Shown: positions 9,940 through 18,826, numbered from the stretch's first letter. The stretch: DNA of 64,000 nucleotides from Bacillus mojavensis RO-H-1 = KCTC 3706 (GCF_000245335.1 NZ_JH600284.1:248001-312000); one strand, 5' to 3'. Translations and numbers: made by a program. Notes: generated from the sequence alone by a model not told the origin.

Positions 9940-10998
9940 ATGAAACGATTCGAGATTGCGGCAATACCGGGAGACGGAGCAGGAAAAGAAGTTGTAGCGG
10001 CTGCTGAGAAAGTGCTTCATACAGCTGCTGAGGTGCACGGGGGTTTGTCATTCTCATTTACGTCATTTCCATGGAGCTGTGACTATTACATGGAACACGG
10101 CGAAATGATGCCTGAGGACGGAATACATACACTCACCCAATTTGAAGCGGTTTTCTTAGGGGCGGTTGGAAATCCGAAGCTTGTTCCCGACCATATCTCA
10201 TTATGGGGGCTGCTCCTGAAAATCCGGAGAGAACTCGAGCTTTCTATTAATATGAGACCTGCCAAACAAATGGCGGGCATTACGTCGCCGCTTCTGCATC
10301 CAAATGATTTTGACCTCGTGGTGATTCGCGAGAACAGCGAGGGTGAATACAGTGAAGTCGGCGGACGCATTCACAGGGGCGATGATGAAATTGCCATCCA
10401 GAATGCCGTGTTTACCAGAAAAGCGACAGAGCGAGTCATGCGCTTTGCCTTCGAATTGGCAAAAAAACGGCGCGGCCATGTGACAAGTGCAACAAAGTCT
10501 AATGGCATATATCACGCGATGCCGTTTTGGGATGAAGTCTTTCAGCAGACTGCCGCTGATTACTGCGAGATTGAAACGTCATCCCAGCATATTGATGCGC
10601 TGGCCGCTTTTTTTGTGACGCGTCCGGAAACGTTTGATGTCATTGTGGCAAGCAACCTGTTCGGTGATATTTTAACCGACATCAGCTCGAGCCTGATGGG
10701 GAGCATCGGCATTGCGCCGTCTGCGAACATCAATCCGGACGGCAAATACCCGTCTATGTTCGAACCGGTTCACGGCTCAGCTCCCGACATTGCCGGTCAG
10801 GGTCTTGCCAATCCAATCGGCCAGATTTGGACAGCGAAGCTGATGCTTGACCATTTCGGAGAGGAAGAGCTGGGGGCAAAGATCCTCGATGTGATGGAAC
10901 GAGTAACGGCTGACGGCATCAAAACACGCGACATTGGCGGACAAAGCACAACGGCTGAGGTCACGGACGAAATCTGTGCGCGGTTAAGAAACCTATAA
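9940..10998 (+). CDS. ycsA: Tartrate/D-malate dehydrogenase-like protein YcsA
   Basis: A 352-residue member of the isocitrate/isopropylmalate dehydrogenase family, tartrate dehydrogenase branch. Visible family features are IPGDGAGKEV at the start, VIRENSEGEYSEVGGR near residue 127, TKSNGIYHAMPFWDE near 188 and the Mg-binding DILTDISSSLMGSIG near 245. Substrate could be tartrate or D-malate; the sequence alone does not decide. ATG 9940 is seven bases from AAGGAG; ATG 9934 is too close. It is monocistronic between mtlD and sipU, and has a cre-like site at its promoter. Confidence 0.85.
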   Translation: MKRFEIAAIPGDGAGKEVVAAAEKVLHTAAEVHGGLSFSFTSFPWSCDYYMEHGEMMPEDGIHTLTQFEAVFLGAVGNPKLVPDHISLWGLLLKIRRELELSINMRPAKQMAGITSPLLHPNDFDLVVIRENSEGEYSEVGGRIHRGDDEIAIQNAVFTRKATERVMRFAFELAKKRRGHVTSATKSNGIYHAMPFWDEVFQQTAADYCEIETSSQHIDALAAFFVTRPETFDVIVASNLFGDILTDISSSLMGSIGIAPSANINPDGKYPSMFEPVHGSAPDIAGQGLANPIGQIWTAKLMLDHFGEEELGAKILDVMERVTADGIKTRDIGGQSTTAEVTDEICARLRNL

Positions 10999-11121
10999 TC
11001 ATGTAGGCCGGGGCGAAGTTGCCTCGGCCACTTACAACATTTCAACAGATTCCTAACCAAGAAGATCTCAAATGCTGTATAATGACATGGAATTCTTTAG
11101 GAAGGTATCAGGTAAAAGAAG

Positions 11122-11682
11122 TTGAACGCAAAAACGATCACATTAAAGAAGAAATCAAAAACCAAATTTATTGTACTCAGTATCGCATGTATCCTGGCTT
11201 TCATATTCATGATCAGAATGGCATTTTATATTCCCTATCTTGTTGAAGGTTCATCAATGGCTCCAACGCTAAAAGACTCAGAACGGATTTTGGTGGACAA
11301 AGCAGCCAAATATACAGGCGGGTTTCAGAGAGGCGACATCATCGTGATTCATGACGAAAAGAGCGGCCGTTCATTTATAAAACGGTTAATCGGTTTGCCG
11401 GGCGACTCTATTATCATGAAGGATGATCAGCTATACATAAACGGTAAGAAATTCGACGAACCGTATCTAAAGGAACATAAACAAGAAATGCAAGCGTTAG
11501 GGGAAAATCTCACGAATGATTTTAAAGCTGAGGTGCCTTCCGGCAAATATTTTGTCATGGGAGATAACCGTCTCAATTCGGTGGACAGCAGAAATGGAAT
11601 GGGTATGCCTTCTGATGAAGATATCATTGGTACTGAGTCTCTTGTCTTTTATCCGTTCGGGGAGATGAGACAAGCAAAATGA
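11122..11682 (+). CDS. sipU: Type I signal peptidase SipU
   Basis: A 186-residue membrane-anchored signal peptidase that removes signal peptides from secreted preproteins. One transmembrane segment (about residues 14-38) is followed by the catalytic serine motif EGSSMAPT (S45) and the lysine in FIKRLIGLPGD (K87), then VMGDNRLNSVDSR. It is one of several parallel type I signal peptidases in this species group. The start is a TTG at 11122 with a weak ribosome site (GGTAAAAGAAG), which suggests low expression. A TATAAT lies at about 11077. Confidence 0.9.
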   Translation: MNAKTITLKKKSKTKFIVLSIACILAFIFMIRMAFYIPYLVEGSSMAPTLKDSERILVDKAAKYTGGFQRGDIIVIHDEKSGRSFIKRLIGLPGDSIIMKDDQLYINGKKFDEPYLKEHKQEMQALGENLTNDFKAEVPSGKYFVMGDNRLNSVDSRNGMGMPSDEDIIGTESLVFYPFGEMRQAK

Positions 11683-11735
11683 ATACATACGCAAAAAAGA
11701 GATGATGCTTGATGAAATGAAAGAAAGGGTGGAGA

Positions 11736-12131
11736 ATGGTGAAACCTTATATGCTACCTCACCGCTATCCGTTTTTGTTTATTGATGGCGTGATTGAAAG
11801 TGAGCCCGGCAAACATGCAGCTGCTTATAAGCTGGTCAGTGAGAATGACTGGTTTATCACTTACACGCAAACAGAAATGCCGTTTTCACTTGTGATTGAA
11901 GCACTTGCGCAAACCGCGGCTTTTACAGGGATTACAGATGAGAACAGCTTGGGCTTATTGTCATCCGTGAAGAAAGCGGAAAAGCTGGGCGCGGCCGTAC
12001 CGGGTGACCGGCTTGATCTATCGTTTGAAGTCACGCGAAATCGCCGCGGGTTTGTGTTTGGACATGCCAAGGCGTCAGTGGGCGGGCGGCCTGTTGCTGA
12101 AGCTGAAATCGGCATCTATATTGAGAAATGA
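11736..12131 (+). CDS. ycsD: FabZ-like hydroxyacyl-ACP dehydratase YcsD
   Basis: A 131-residue hot-dog-fold protein resembling 3-hydroxyacyl-ACP dehydratase. The motif MLPHRYPFLFIDGV carries the FabZ active-site histidine, and the acidic residue is in VIEALAQTAA near residue 52. It is slightly shorter than true FabZ (about 140) and its in vivo role is unknown to me. The start is uncertain: ATG 11736 or GTG 11739; AAAGGG and GGAG both lie just upstream. A terminator shared with the convergent small gene follows. Confidence 0.75.
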   Translation: MVKPYMLPHRYPFLFIDGVIESEPGKHAAAYKLVSENDWFITYTQTEMPFSLVIEALAQTAAFTGITDENSLGLLSSVKKAEKLGAAVPGDRLDLSFEVTRNRRGFVFGHAKASVGGRPVAEAEIGIYIEK

Positions 12132-12167
12132 AAAAAACCCTTCACAACCATTTTTGTGAGGGGTTCT
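12131..12167. terminator. Bidirectional terminator between ycsD and the 54-aa gene
   Basis: AACCCTTCACAA pairs with TTGTGAGGGGTT (one G-U pair), flanked by an A-run and by TTCTATTATT. Confidence 0.8.
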
Positions 12168-12168
12168 A

Positions 12169-12333
12169 TTATTTCGTATCGTAATCTCGTTCGCTTTGTG
12201 AGTCATCTCTTTGCTGGCGTTTGTGTTTTTCATCATTCATGTTTTCCTTCAGCTCTTCATTCGGTATCGGATCGGTTAAGTCATTATGCTCGGGATTTTC
12301 ATTTGGGCGGTTCTGCTGTTTTCTTTCTTTCAT
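12169..12333 (-). CDS. Small hydrophilic 54-aa protein
   Basis: The ATG at 12331-12333 is preceded by a GAGGTGA ribosome site at ideal spacing, and the frame runs 54 codons to TAA just before the shared terminator. The product begins MKERKQQNRPNENPEHND and ends RDDSQSERDYDTK: very rich in Asp, Glu, Asn, Gln, Lys and Arg, with no hydrophobic core and probably disordered. Such small polar proteins are common among sporulation and stress genes of Bacillus, but I do not recognise this one. It converges on ycsD and diverges from ycsE. Confidence 0.7.
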   Translation of the reverse strand: MKERKQQNRPNENPEHNDLTDPIPNEELKENMNDEKHKRQQRDDSQSERDYDTK

Positions 12334-12463
12334 GTTTGATCACCTCACTATTTGTTTTCCTCTTATCAGTGCACCTCAAACATGTGAAATCGCTTTTTTG
12401 TTCTGCTCGGTGTAATGTATTAGAATAGAAAGAAGCACAATTAAGATAAAGAGAGGTACATAT

Positions 12464-13213
12464 ATGTCTGTTCAAAGAGAAAATGTAGATATCAAGCTGA
12501 TCGCAATTGATATGGATGGAACGCTGCTGAATGACGAGCAGCTGATCTCGGATGAAAACCGTAAAGCCATTCGTGAAGCAGAGGATAAAGGCGTGTATGT
12601 GGTGATCAGCACGGGCCGTACGCTGATGACGTGCCGGGAACTGGCTGAGTCGCTGGAGCTGTCGTCTTTTTTAATCACGGCTAACGGAAGCGAAATCTGG
12701 GATTCGAATTTTAATTTAGTGGAACGCAAGCTGCTCCACACGGATCATATCAAAATGATGTGGGATTTGCGGAATAAACACAACACCAATTTCTGGGCTT
12801 CAACCGTTAACAAGGTGTGGAGAGGCGAGTTTCCGGAAAACATCACCGATCATGAATGGCTCAAATTCGGATTTGACATAGAGGATGACGACATTCGAAA
12901 CGAAGTGCTGGCGGAGCTTAGAAAAAATAAAGAGCTCGAAATCACAAACTCAAGCCCGACAAACATTGAGGTCAACGCGCTCGGCATCAACAAAGCCGCA
13001 GCCCTTGTGAAGGTTTCTGAAAAACTCGGCTTTACGATGGAACATGTCATGGCGATGGGCGACAGCTTGAATGATATCGCGATGATCAAAGAAGCGGGGC
13101 TGGGCGTAGCGATGGGCAATGCTCAAGACATCGTGAAAGAAACGGCTGATTGGATCACTGACACAAATATAGAAGATGGAGTCGCTAAAGCGATACGCCA
13201 TTGGGTACTATAA
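12464..13213 (+). CDS. ycsE: HAD phosphatase YcsE (5-amino-6-(5-phosphoribitylamino)uracil phosphatase type)
   Basis: A 249-residue Cof-type HAD hydrolase. Motif I is AIDMDGTLLND (nucleophile Asp near residue 17), motif II STGRT near 47, and motif IV MAMGDSLNDIAMI near 193. The B. subtilis homologue dephosphorylates the riboflavin precursor 5-amino-6-(5-phosphoribitylamino)uracil in vitro and is one of several redundant enzymes for that step (established knowledge). AAGAGAGG precedes the ATG. It is transcribed alone and has its own terminator. Confidence 0.85.
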   Translation: MSVQRENVDIKLIAIDMDGTLLNDEQLISDENRKAIREAEDKGVYVVISTGRTLMTCRELAESLELSSFLITANGSEIWDSNFNLVERKLLHTDHIKMMWDLRNKHNTNFWASTVNKVWRGEFPENITDHEWLKFGFDIEDDDIRNEVLAELRKNKELEITNSSPTNIEVNALGINKAAALVKVSEKLGFTMEHVMAMGDSLNDIAMIKEAGLGVAMGNAQDIVKETADWITDTNIEDGVAKAIRHWVL

Positions 13214-13214
13214 G

Positions 13215-13244
13215 AAAAAGAGTCCTGAGATAAGGACTCTTTTT
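13215..13244 (+). terminator. Terminator after ycsE
   Basis: AAAAAGAGTCCT and AGGACTCTTTTT form a perfect stem around GAGATA. Confidence 0.9.
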
Positions 13245-13345
13245 CTATTTAATCAGGGAGATTTTCTTCTAGGTCCATGGTAGGTTTTCTAACAAAGTTA
13301 TTTCACAAACTAATATGATTGAATATAATGAAATAAAGTTCAAAA

Positions 13346-13377
13346 ATTCGGAATAGTTGTTCCGAATTTCGGAACAA
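13346..13377 (+). promoter_or_regulatory. Nested palindromes upstream of pxpA, candidate KipR operator
   Basis: TTGTTCCGAA-T-TTCGGAACAA (13357-13377) is a perfect palindrome. Its left arm also pairs with ATTCGGAA at 13346-13353, giving three alternating copies of the TTCGGAA/TTCCGAA element. Palindromes of this kind are typical IclR-family operators, and the last gene of the operon, kipR, encodes an IclR-type repressor. Assignment to KipR is inference. Confidence 0.6.
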
Positions 13378-13419
13378 TAAAATACATAAAGCAATCATTT
13401 GCTTGGCAGGAGGGATTCT

Positions 13420-14187
13420 GTGTTTCAAGTTGATTTAAATTGTGATTTAGGGGAAAGCTTTGGAGCCTATACGATAGGTCTTGATCAAGATATTTTAGAG
13501 TTTGTCACATCGGCGAATGTCGCCTGCGGATTTCATGCAGGGGATCCCGGTGTCATGCGGCAAACAGTTGCCCTTGCTGCTGAAAAAGGCGTGAAAATCG
13601 GCGCGCACCCGGGACTCCCGGATTTGCTCGGCTTCGGCCGCCGAAATATGGCGATTTCTCCAGAGGAAGCGTATGATCTTGTGGTTTATCAAATTGGCGC
13701 CTTGTCAGGATTTTTAAAAGCAGAAGGTCTTCATATGCAGCACGTCAAGCCGCACGGCGCTTTGTACAATATGGCTGCAGTCGATCAGAAGCTATCGGAT
13801 GCCATTGCAAAAGCTGTCTACAAGGTCGATCCAGGACTGATTCTTTTCGGCCTTGCTGAGAGCGAGCTTATAAAAGCGGGAGAACGGATCGGGCTGCAAA
13901 CAGCAAGCGAAGTATTCGCCGACAGAACATACCAAGCGGACGGCACACTGACACCGCGCTCCCAGCCGGACGCACTCATTGAAAGCGATGATGCCGCCGT
14001 CACTCAGGTGATTAGAATGGTGAAAGAAGGGGCGGTCAAATCTCAGCAAGGACAAGATGTGTCCTTAAAAGCAGATACGGTTTGCATTCACGGAGACGGT
14101 GCCCATGCCCTGACGTTTGCGCAAAAAATCCGTAAAGAGCTTACATCGGCCGGAATCGAAGTGACTGCTATTTCAGCTCAGAAGTAA
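13420..14187 (+). CDS. pxpA: 5-oxoprolinase subunit A (LamB/YcsF family)
   Basis: A 255-residue LamB/YcsF protein, subunit A of the ATP-dependent 5-oxoprolinase PxpABC that opens 5-oxo-L-proline (pyroglutamate) to glutamate. Family signatures are [11 protein letters not shown] at the start, ACGFHAGDP near 43, [15 protein letters not shown] near 68 and VKPHGALYN near 115. The start is GTG 13420, six bases after GGAGG. It heads the operon pxpA-ycsG-ycsI-pxpB-pxpC-kipR. In B. subtilis the operon answers to TnrA (nitrogen limitation) and KipR; the palindrome upstream fits the latter. Confidence 0.93.
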   Translation: MFQVDLNCDLGESFGAYTIGLDQDILEFVTSANVACGFHAGDPGVMRQTVALAAEKGVKIGAHPGLPDLLGFGRRNMAISPEEAYDLVVYQIGALSGFLKAEGLHMQHVKPHGALYNMAAVDQKLSDAIAKAVYKVDPGLILFGLAESELIKAGERIGLQTASEVFADRTYQADGTLTPRSQPDALIESDDAAVTQVIRMVKEGAVKSQQGQDVSLKADTVCIHGDGAHALTFAQKIRKELTSAGIEVTAISAQK

Positions 14188-14205
14188 TCAGAAGGAGGAA
14201 AATAG

Positions 14206-15420
14206 ATGGAGCAGCAGAAAAAAACAGCAGGGAAAAAAACGGGCAGCTGGTCATTGCTCATGGGTGCCGCCTTCTTAATGGCAACATCAGCAATCGGCCC
14301 GGGATTCCTGACACAAACCGCAACATTTACAAACACACTCGCAGCAAGCTTCGGTTTTGTTATTTTAATTTCTATTATTTTGGATATCTTCGCTCAAACC
14401 AACGTATGGCGTATCATCGCGGTCTCAGGAAAAAGGGGCCAGGAGATTGCGAATATGGTGTTTCCCGGACTGGGATATTTCATCGCCATTCTCGTCGTGC
14501 TTGGCGGACTTGCCTTTAATATCGGGAATATCGGAGGGGCTGGGCTCGGACTGCAAGTCTTGTTCGGTATTACACCAGAAACAGGCGCCTTAATCAGCGC
14601 CGTCATCGCAATTCTGATTTTTGTCATCAAGGAAGCAGGAAAAGCGATGGACCGTTTTACGCAAATCGCGGGGTTTGCCATGATCATCTTAACGCTGTAC
14701 GTCGCAATTTCGTCTGCGCCGCCAGTCGGACAGGCTGTGGCAAACACATTTGTCCCTGAACATATCAGTATATTCGCAATTGTCACATTAGTCGGCGGGA
14801 CCGTCGGTGGATATATCACATTTGCCGGCGGACATCGTTTGCTTGATGCTGGGATTAAAGGCAAGGAATCCATCCCCCAGGTGACAAAAAGCTCAGTTAT
14901 CGGCATTTTAATTACATCGATCATGCGAATCGCCCTTTTCTTAGCTGTGCTCGGTGTTGTTTCAAAAGGCCTGCACATTGACGAAAGCAACCCGGCCGCC
15001 TCTGTGTTCCAGCTGGCAGCGGGAAATGTCGGTTATAAAATTTTCGGATTGATCATGTGGTCAGCAGCCATTACGTCCGTTATCGGAGCCGCTTATACGT
15101 CTGTTTCGTTTTTTAAAACCTTTTCTCCAAAAATTGAAAAGAATTCACGCGGCATTATTATCGGATTTATTGTCGTTTCCACATTAGCCTTTGTCACCAT
15201 CGGCCAGCCGGCGAAAATTCTCGTGCTTGTCGGATCTCTGAACGGTTTGATTCTGCCGATTGCGCTTGGAACGCTGCTCATTGCCGCATATAAAAAAAAC
15301 ATTGTCGGTGATTATAAGCATCCGCTTTGGCTGACAGGCTCAGGTGCACTGGTTGTCATCGTCATGGCGATTATGGGCATCTACACGTTATTTACACAAC
15401 TTCCTCAATTGTGGAGCTGA
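14206..15420 (+). CDS. ycsG: NRAMP-like transporter YcsG
   Basis: A 404-residue membrane protein with about eleven transmembrane segments, homologous to NRAMP metal transporters such as the MntH encoded at 48091. The metal-binding helix-1 motif DPGN of MntH is here IGPGFLTQ, lacking both the Asp and the Asn, and helix 6 reads GGHRLLDAG in place of the Met/His segment. It is therefore unlikely to carry Mn2+. Its position between pxpA and ycsI suggests uptake of 5-oxoproline or a related compound (inference). GGAGG precedes the ATG. Confidence 0.8.
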   Translation: MEQQKKTAGKKTGSWSLLMGAAFLMATSAIGPGFLTQTATFTNTLAASFGFVILISIILDIFAQTNVWRIIAVSGKRGQEIANMVFPGLGYFIAILVVLGGLAFNIGNIGGAGLGLQVLFGITPETGALISAVIAILIFVIKEAGKAMDRFTQIAGFAMIILTLYVAISSAPPVGQAVANTFVPEHISIFAIVTLVGGTVGGYITFAGGHRLLDAGIKGKESIPQVTKSSVIGILITSIMRIALFLAVLGVVSKGLHIDESNPAASVFQLAAGNVGYKIFGLIMWSAAITSVIGAAYTSVSFFKTFSPKIEKNSRGIIIGFIVVSTLAFVTIGQPAKILVLVGSLNGLILPIALGTLLIAAYKKNIVGDYKHPLWLTGSGALVVIVMAIMGIYTLFTQLPQLWS

Positions 15421-15425
15421 TAAGA

Positions 15426-16217
15426 GTGGATCATTTGAATAAGATGGCGCCAAGAGATGTGCGCGCTCTCATACGAGAGGGGAAAATAAACGGCCCGACC
15501 GCCGGAATGTCCGGCGGCTATGCTCAAGCGAACCTTGTGATTTTGAAAAAAGATCTGGCATTTGACTTTCTGCTGTTTTGCCAGCGGAATCAAAAGCCCT
15601 GTCCGGTGCTGGATGTGACGGAATCCGGTTCGCCTGTGCCGTCGCTTGTTGCACCAGATGCTGATATCAGAACGGATTTTCCAAAATACCGTGTATACAG
15701 GCACGGTGTTTTGACGGAGGAAGCATCTGATATCACGCCATACTGGGAGGACAATTTTGTCGGTTTTCTGATCGGATGCAGTTTCTCTTTTGAACAGGCG
15801 CTGATCAATAATGGAATACCCGTCAGACATATTGACGAGGGGACGAACGTTCCGATGTACAAAACGAATATAGATTGTGTTCCGGCGGGGTCGTTTCATG
15901 GACAGATGGTTGTCAGTATGAGACCGGTTCCTGAACGGCTCGCTGTACGCGCCGCACAGGTGACCTCGCGTTTTCCGGCTGTGCACGGAGGACCGATTCA
16001 TATCGGCAATCCAAAAGCGATCGGCATACAGGATCTGGGCAATCCGGATTTCGGAGATGCCGTTTCTGTTCGTGAAGGCGAGGTTCCTGTATTTTGGGCA
16101 TGCGGGGTCACTCCGCAAGCTGTGGCTATGAATGTAAAACCTGAAATGGTCATCACACATGCGCCGGGGCATATGCTCATCACAGATATTCGAGACGAGT
16201 CGCTTGCGGTGCTCTAA
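15426..16217 (+). CDS. ycsI: DUF1445 / D-glutamate cyclase-like protein YcsI
   Basis: A 263-residue cytoplasmic protein of the DUF1445 (UPF0317) family. Visible conserved parts are NGPTAGMSGGYAQAN, FLIGCSFSFEQAL, the VVSMRP block, and the C-terminal FWACGVTPQ and ITHAPGHMLITD. DUF1445 is also part of the animal D-glutamate cyclase, which makes 5-oxo-D-proline, so a role in oxoproline or glutamate chemistry is plausible but not shown. The GTG at 15426 has GGAG nine bases upstream; ATG 15444 (257 residues) is the alternative. It starts just after the ycsG stop. Confidence 0.8.
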   Translation: MDHLNKMAPRDVRALIREGKINGPTAGMSGGYAQANLVILKKDLAFDFLLFCQRNQKPCPVLDVTESGSPVPSLVAPDADIRTDFPKYRVYRHGVLTEEASDITPYWEDNFVGFLIGCSFSFEQALINNGIPVRHIDEGTNVPMYKTNIDCVPAGSFHGQMVVSMRPVPERLAVRAAQVTSRFPAVHGGPIHIGNPKAIGIQDLGNPDFGDAVSVREGEVPVFWACGVTPQAVAMNVKPEMVITHAPGHMLITDIRDESLAVL

Positions 16218-16261
16218 CCTCTCGTCCTCCTGATGAACGAGAAATAAACGAGGTGAGAAAG

Positions 16262-16984
16262 ATGACTGAACGATTACAATTCGAACAGCTCGGTGATTCT
16301 GCAATGATGATCCGATTTGGAGAAGAAATAAGCGAGCAAGTAAACGGTCTTGTCCATGCCGCTGCCGCTTATATAGAAGAACAGCCGTTTCCGGGATTCA
16401 TTGAATGTATCCCGGCTTTTACGAGTCTTACCGTATTTTATGATATGTATGAAGTGTACAAGCATTTGCCTCAAGGCATCAGCTCACCTTTTGAGAAGGT
16501 GAAACGCGATGTTCATGAGCGGCTTGGAGAATTAACGGCTGATTATGAAAGCAGCCGCCGCGTCGTTGAAATTCCCGTCTGCTATGGCGGTGAATTCGGG
16601 CCTGATTTAGAAGAGGTGGCTAAGATCAATCATCTGACACCCGAAGAAGTCATTGAGATTCATACAGGCGGCGAATATGTGGTGTATATGCTGGGCTTTG
16701 CACCGGGGTTTCCGTTCTTAGGCGGGATGTCCAAACGTATCGCAGCTCCAAGGAAATCGTCGCCAAGACCATCAATTCCAGCCGGTTCAGTCGGAATTGC
16801 GGGACTGCAAACAGGCGTTTATCCAATTTCGACACCGGGCGGCTGGCAGCTGATCGGCAAAACGCCGCTGGCTCTCTTCCGGCCGCAGGAAAACCCGCCG
16901 ACGTTATTAAGAGCAGGAGATATTGTTACATTTGTCCGCATCTCAGAGGATGACTATCACGCCTATAAGGAGGAGTCCAATTGA
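16262..16984 (+). CDS. kipI: 5-oxoprolinase subunit B / KinA inhibitor KipI
   Basis: A 240-residue protein, subunit B (PxpB) of 5-oxoprolinase, with an N-terminal alpha/beta domain and a C-terminal cyclophilin-like domain marked by [12 protein letters not shown] and [16 protein letters not shown]. In B. subtilis it was first described as an inhibitor of the sporulation kinase KinA. GAGGTGAG precedes ATG 16262. It ends two bases before the start of kipA, with which it forms a complex. Confidence 0.93.
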   Translation: MTERLQFEQLGDSAMMIRFGEEISEQVNGLVHAAAAYIEEQPFPGFIECIPAFTSLTVFYDMYEVYKHLPQGISSPFEKVKRDVHERLGELTADYESSRRVVEIPVCYGGEFGPDLEEVAKINHLTPEEVIEIHTGGEYVVYMLGFAPGFPFLGGMSKRIAAPRKSSPRPSIPAGSVGIAGLQTGVYPISTPGGWQLIGKTPLALFRPQENPPTLLRAGDIVTFVRISEDDYHAYKEESN

Positions 16985-16986
16985 GC

Positions 16987-17994
16987 ATGAAAGTGTTAAA
17001 GCCCGGACTGCTCACAACGGTTCAGGATATAGGCAGAACGGGGTATCAAAAATACGGCGTGCTGGCAAGCGGCGCCATGGACACGGTGTCGCTTCGAATC
17101 GCCAATCTGCTGATCGGAAACAGCGAAAAAGAAGCCGGCCTTGAAATTACGCTGATGGGTCCCGGCCCGTCGCTTTATGTGTCAGAACCAACGCTGATTG
17201 CTGTAACAGGAGCGGACTTTACCCTGCGTGTGAATGAAGAAGAAGCGCCTCTTTGGAAACCTGTGCTCGTTAAGGAAAACAGCACGATCACCTTTGGCCC
17301 CTGCAAACTCGGCAGCCGTGCTTATGTAGCGATAGCCGGCGGCTTCAATGTACCTGCTGTCATGGAAAGCAAAAGCACGTATGTCAGAGCGGGAATCGGC
17401 GGATTTCACGGAAGAGCGCTTCAGAAGGAAGATGAACTGCCGATTGGTGAAATGTCATTTCTTTCGAAAACCATCGTTTCCCGCTTGAGCCAACACCTTG
17501 GTCAGCGAGGATTTGCAGCGCCGAACTGGTCAGTCAGCCGATACAGATTTCTGCCGTTAAAAAAGAATCCGGTGATCCGAGTGCTGGAAGGAAAACAATT
17601 CTCTTTTTTCACAGAAGAATCGAAAACGCGGTTTTATGAAGAGACGTTTCGTGTCACTCCGCAGTCCGATCGGATGGGCTACAGGCTCAAAGGGGAACCG
17701 CTTGAATTGAAGGCGCCGCTTGAGATGGTGTCAGAGGCGGTTACATTTGGAACAGTTCAGGTGCCGCCTGACGGCAATCCGATTATCCTTCTTGCAGATA
17801 GGCAAACGACGGGAGGTTATCCGAGGATCGCTCACATCATTTCAGCTGATCTTCCGATTGCCTCGCAAATCATGCCGGGCGAGCACGTCCAATTTGAGCC
17901 TGTGTCCCTTCAGGAAGCGGAAGCGCTTTTTATTGAACGGGAAGAGTATCTAAAAGAACTGAAAACAAGAATGAAAATGGAATGGCTGACATAA
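16987..17994 (+). CDS. kipA: 5-oxoprolinase subunit C / KipI antagonist KipA
   Basis: A 335-residue protein, subunit C (PxpC) of 5-oxoprolinase, of the allophanate hydrolase subunit 2 fold. Recognisable parts are [24 protein letters not shown], and the C-terminal [17 protein letters not shown]. In B. subtilis it also binds KipI and relieves KinA inhibition. The AAGGAGGAG site lies inside the end of kipI; ATG 16987 has nine bases of spacing, while the in-frame TTG at 16981 overlaps the kipI stop and is less likely. Confidence 0.93.
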   Translation: MKVLKPGLLTTVQDIGRTGYQKYGVLASGAMDTVSLRIANLLIGNSEKEAGLEITLMGPGPSLYVSEPTLIAVTGADFTLRVNEEEAPLWKPVLVKENSTITFGPCKLGSRAYVAIAGGFNVPAVMESKSTYVRAGIGGFHGRALQKEDELPIGEMSFLSKTIVSRLSQHLGQRGFAAPNWSVSRYRFLPLKKNPVIRVLEGKQFSFFTEESKTRFYEETFRVTPQSDRMGYRLKGEPLELKAPLEMVSEAVTFGTVQVPPDGNPIILLADRQTTGGYPRIAHIISADLPIASQIMPGEHVQFEPVSLQEAEALFIEREEYLKELKTRMKMEWLT

Positions 17995-18007
17995 CAAAGG
18001 GGATGGA

Positions 18008-18763
18008 ATGATGCAGAATAAAAACAAAACCGTAGTAAAATCTATGGCGCTGCTCAATTTGTTTTTGCATGAACCAAGCCTTACTTTAAGCGAACTCGTT
18101 TCTCTATCAGGAATGCCGAAGACCTCTGTTCACCGAATGGTCAGCTCACTGGAAGAAATGGGGTTCCTCAATCGAGACCCATCCGGCGTTTATACGCTGG
18201 GATTGGTGTTTTTGGAATTCGGTCAGCTTGTCGCGGACAGACTCGATATCAGAAAAATAGCCAAGCCTGTGATGGAGGAGCTTTGCCGTGAAGTAGATGA
18301 AGCCGTTCAATTGATTATGAGGGACGGAAATGAAGCAATCTACGTGGAGAAAATTGAAGGGACACAGACCGTTCGCCTGTACACTGCAATCGGCCGGCGT
18401 TCTCCTCTGTACGCAGGAGCATGTGCCCGCAGCATTTTGTCCTTTCTGCCCCGTGAAGAAATTGAAGCGTACATGAAACAGACAGAGCTCATACCGATCA
18501 GTTCAGGGACCATTACAGATCCGTCAAAGCTTCTTGAGGCGATTGATACCGCGGTGCAAAACGGCTATACCGTCAGCTATTCCGAACTCGAAAATTATAC
18601 GGCGGCCATTGGTGCGCCGATTTTTAACCATCATCACCAGGTGGCGGCAGGTATCAGTATTGCAGGGTTTGAAGCGAGATTTACAGAAGACAGGCTGCCG
18701 TACTTAACGGAAAAAGTAAAACAAGCCGCTTTGCAGATATCCAGAAAAATCGGGTATCCATAA
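18008..18763 (+). CDS. kipR: IclR-family repressor KipR
   Basis: A 251-residue IclR-type regulator with an N-terminal winged helix-turn-helix (LSELVSLSGMPKTSVHRMVSSL minus its ends, about residues 22-43) and a C-terminal effector-binding domain (YAGACARSILSFLP). It is the last gene of the 5-oxoprolinase operon, 13 bases after kipA, and represses that operon in B. subtilis. The palindromes at 13346-13377 are its likely operator. Two adjacent ATGs at 18008 and 18011 are possible starts. Confidence 0.92.
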   Translation: MMQNKNKTVVKSMALLNLFLHEPSLTLSELVSLSGMPKTSVHRMVSSLEEMGFLNRDPSGVYTLGLVFLEFGQLVADRLDIRKIAKPVMEELCREVDEAVQLIMRDGNEAIYVEKIEGTQTVRLYTAIGRRSPLYAGACARSILSFLPREEIEAYMKQTELIPISSGTITDPSKLLEAIDTAVQNGYTVSYSELENYTAAIGAPIFNHHHQVAAGISIAGFEARFTEDRLPYLTEKVKQAALQISRKIGYP

Positions 18764-18826
18764 GTAGCCGATCTTTTCTCTTCTGCGTACATTAACGTAT
18801 CGACGTTCATGAGTGGAGGAAAGATC

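Noticed and set aside
11006..11028. Terminator after ycsA
   Set aside because: GGCCGGGGC/GCCTCGGCC makes a stable stem but no T-run follows, so termination cannot be claimed.
12156..12428. 90-codon plus-strand frame between ycsD and ycsE
   Set aside because: It has no ribosome site, is Cys/Phe/Ser-rich and overlaps the well-supported 54-codon gene on the other strand.
13250..13345. TnrA box of pxpA
   Set aside because: TnrA control is known for this operon, but no clear TGTNAN7TNACA match was found by eye.
15405..16304. 299-codon minus-strand frame opposite ycsI
   Set aside because: It is antisense to the complete ycsI gene and rich in His, Arg and Cys without domain features.
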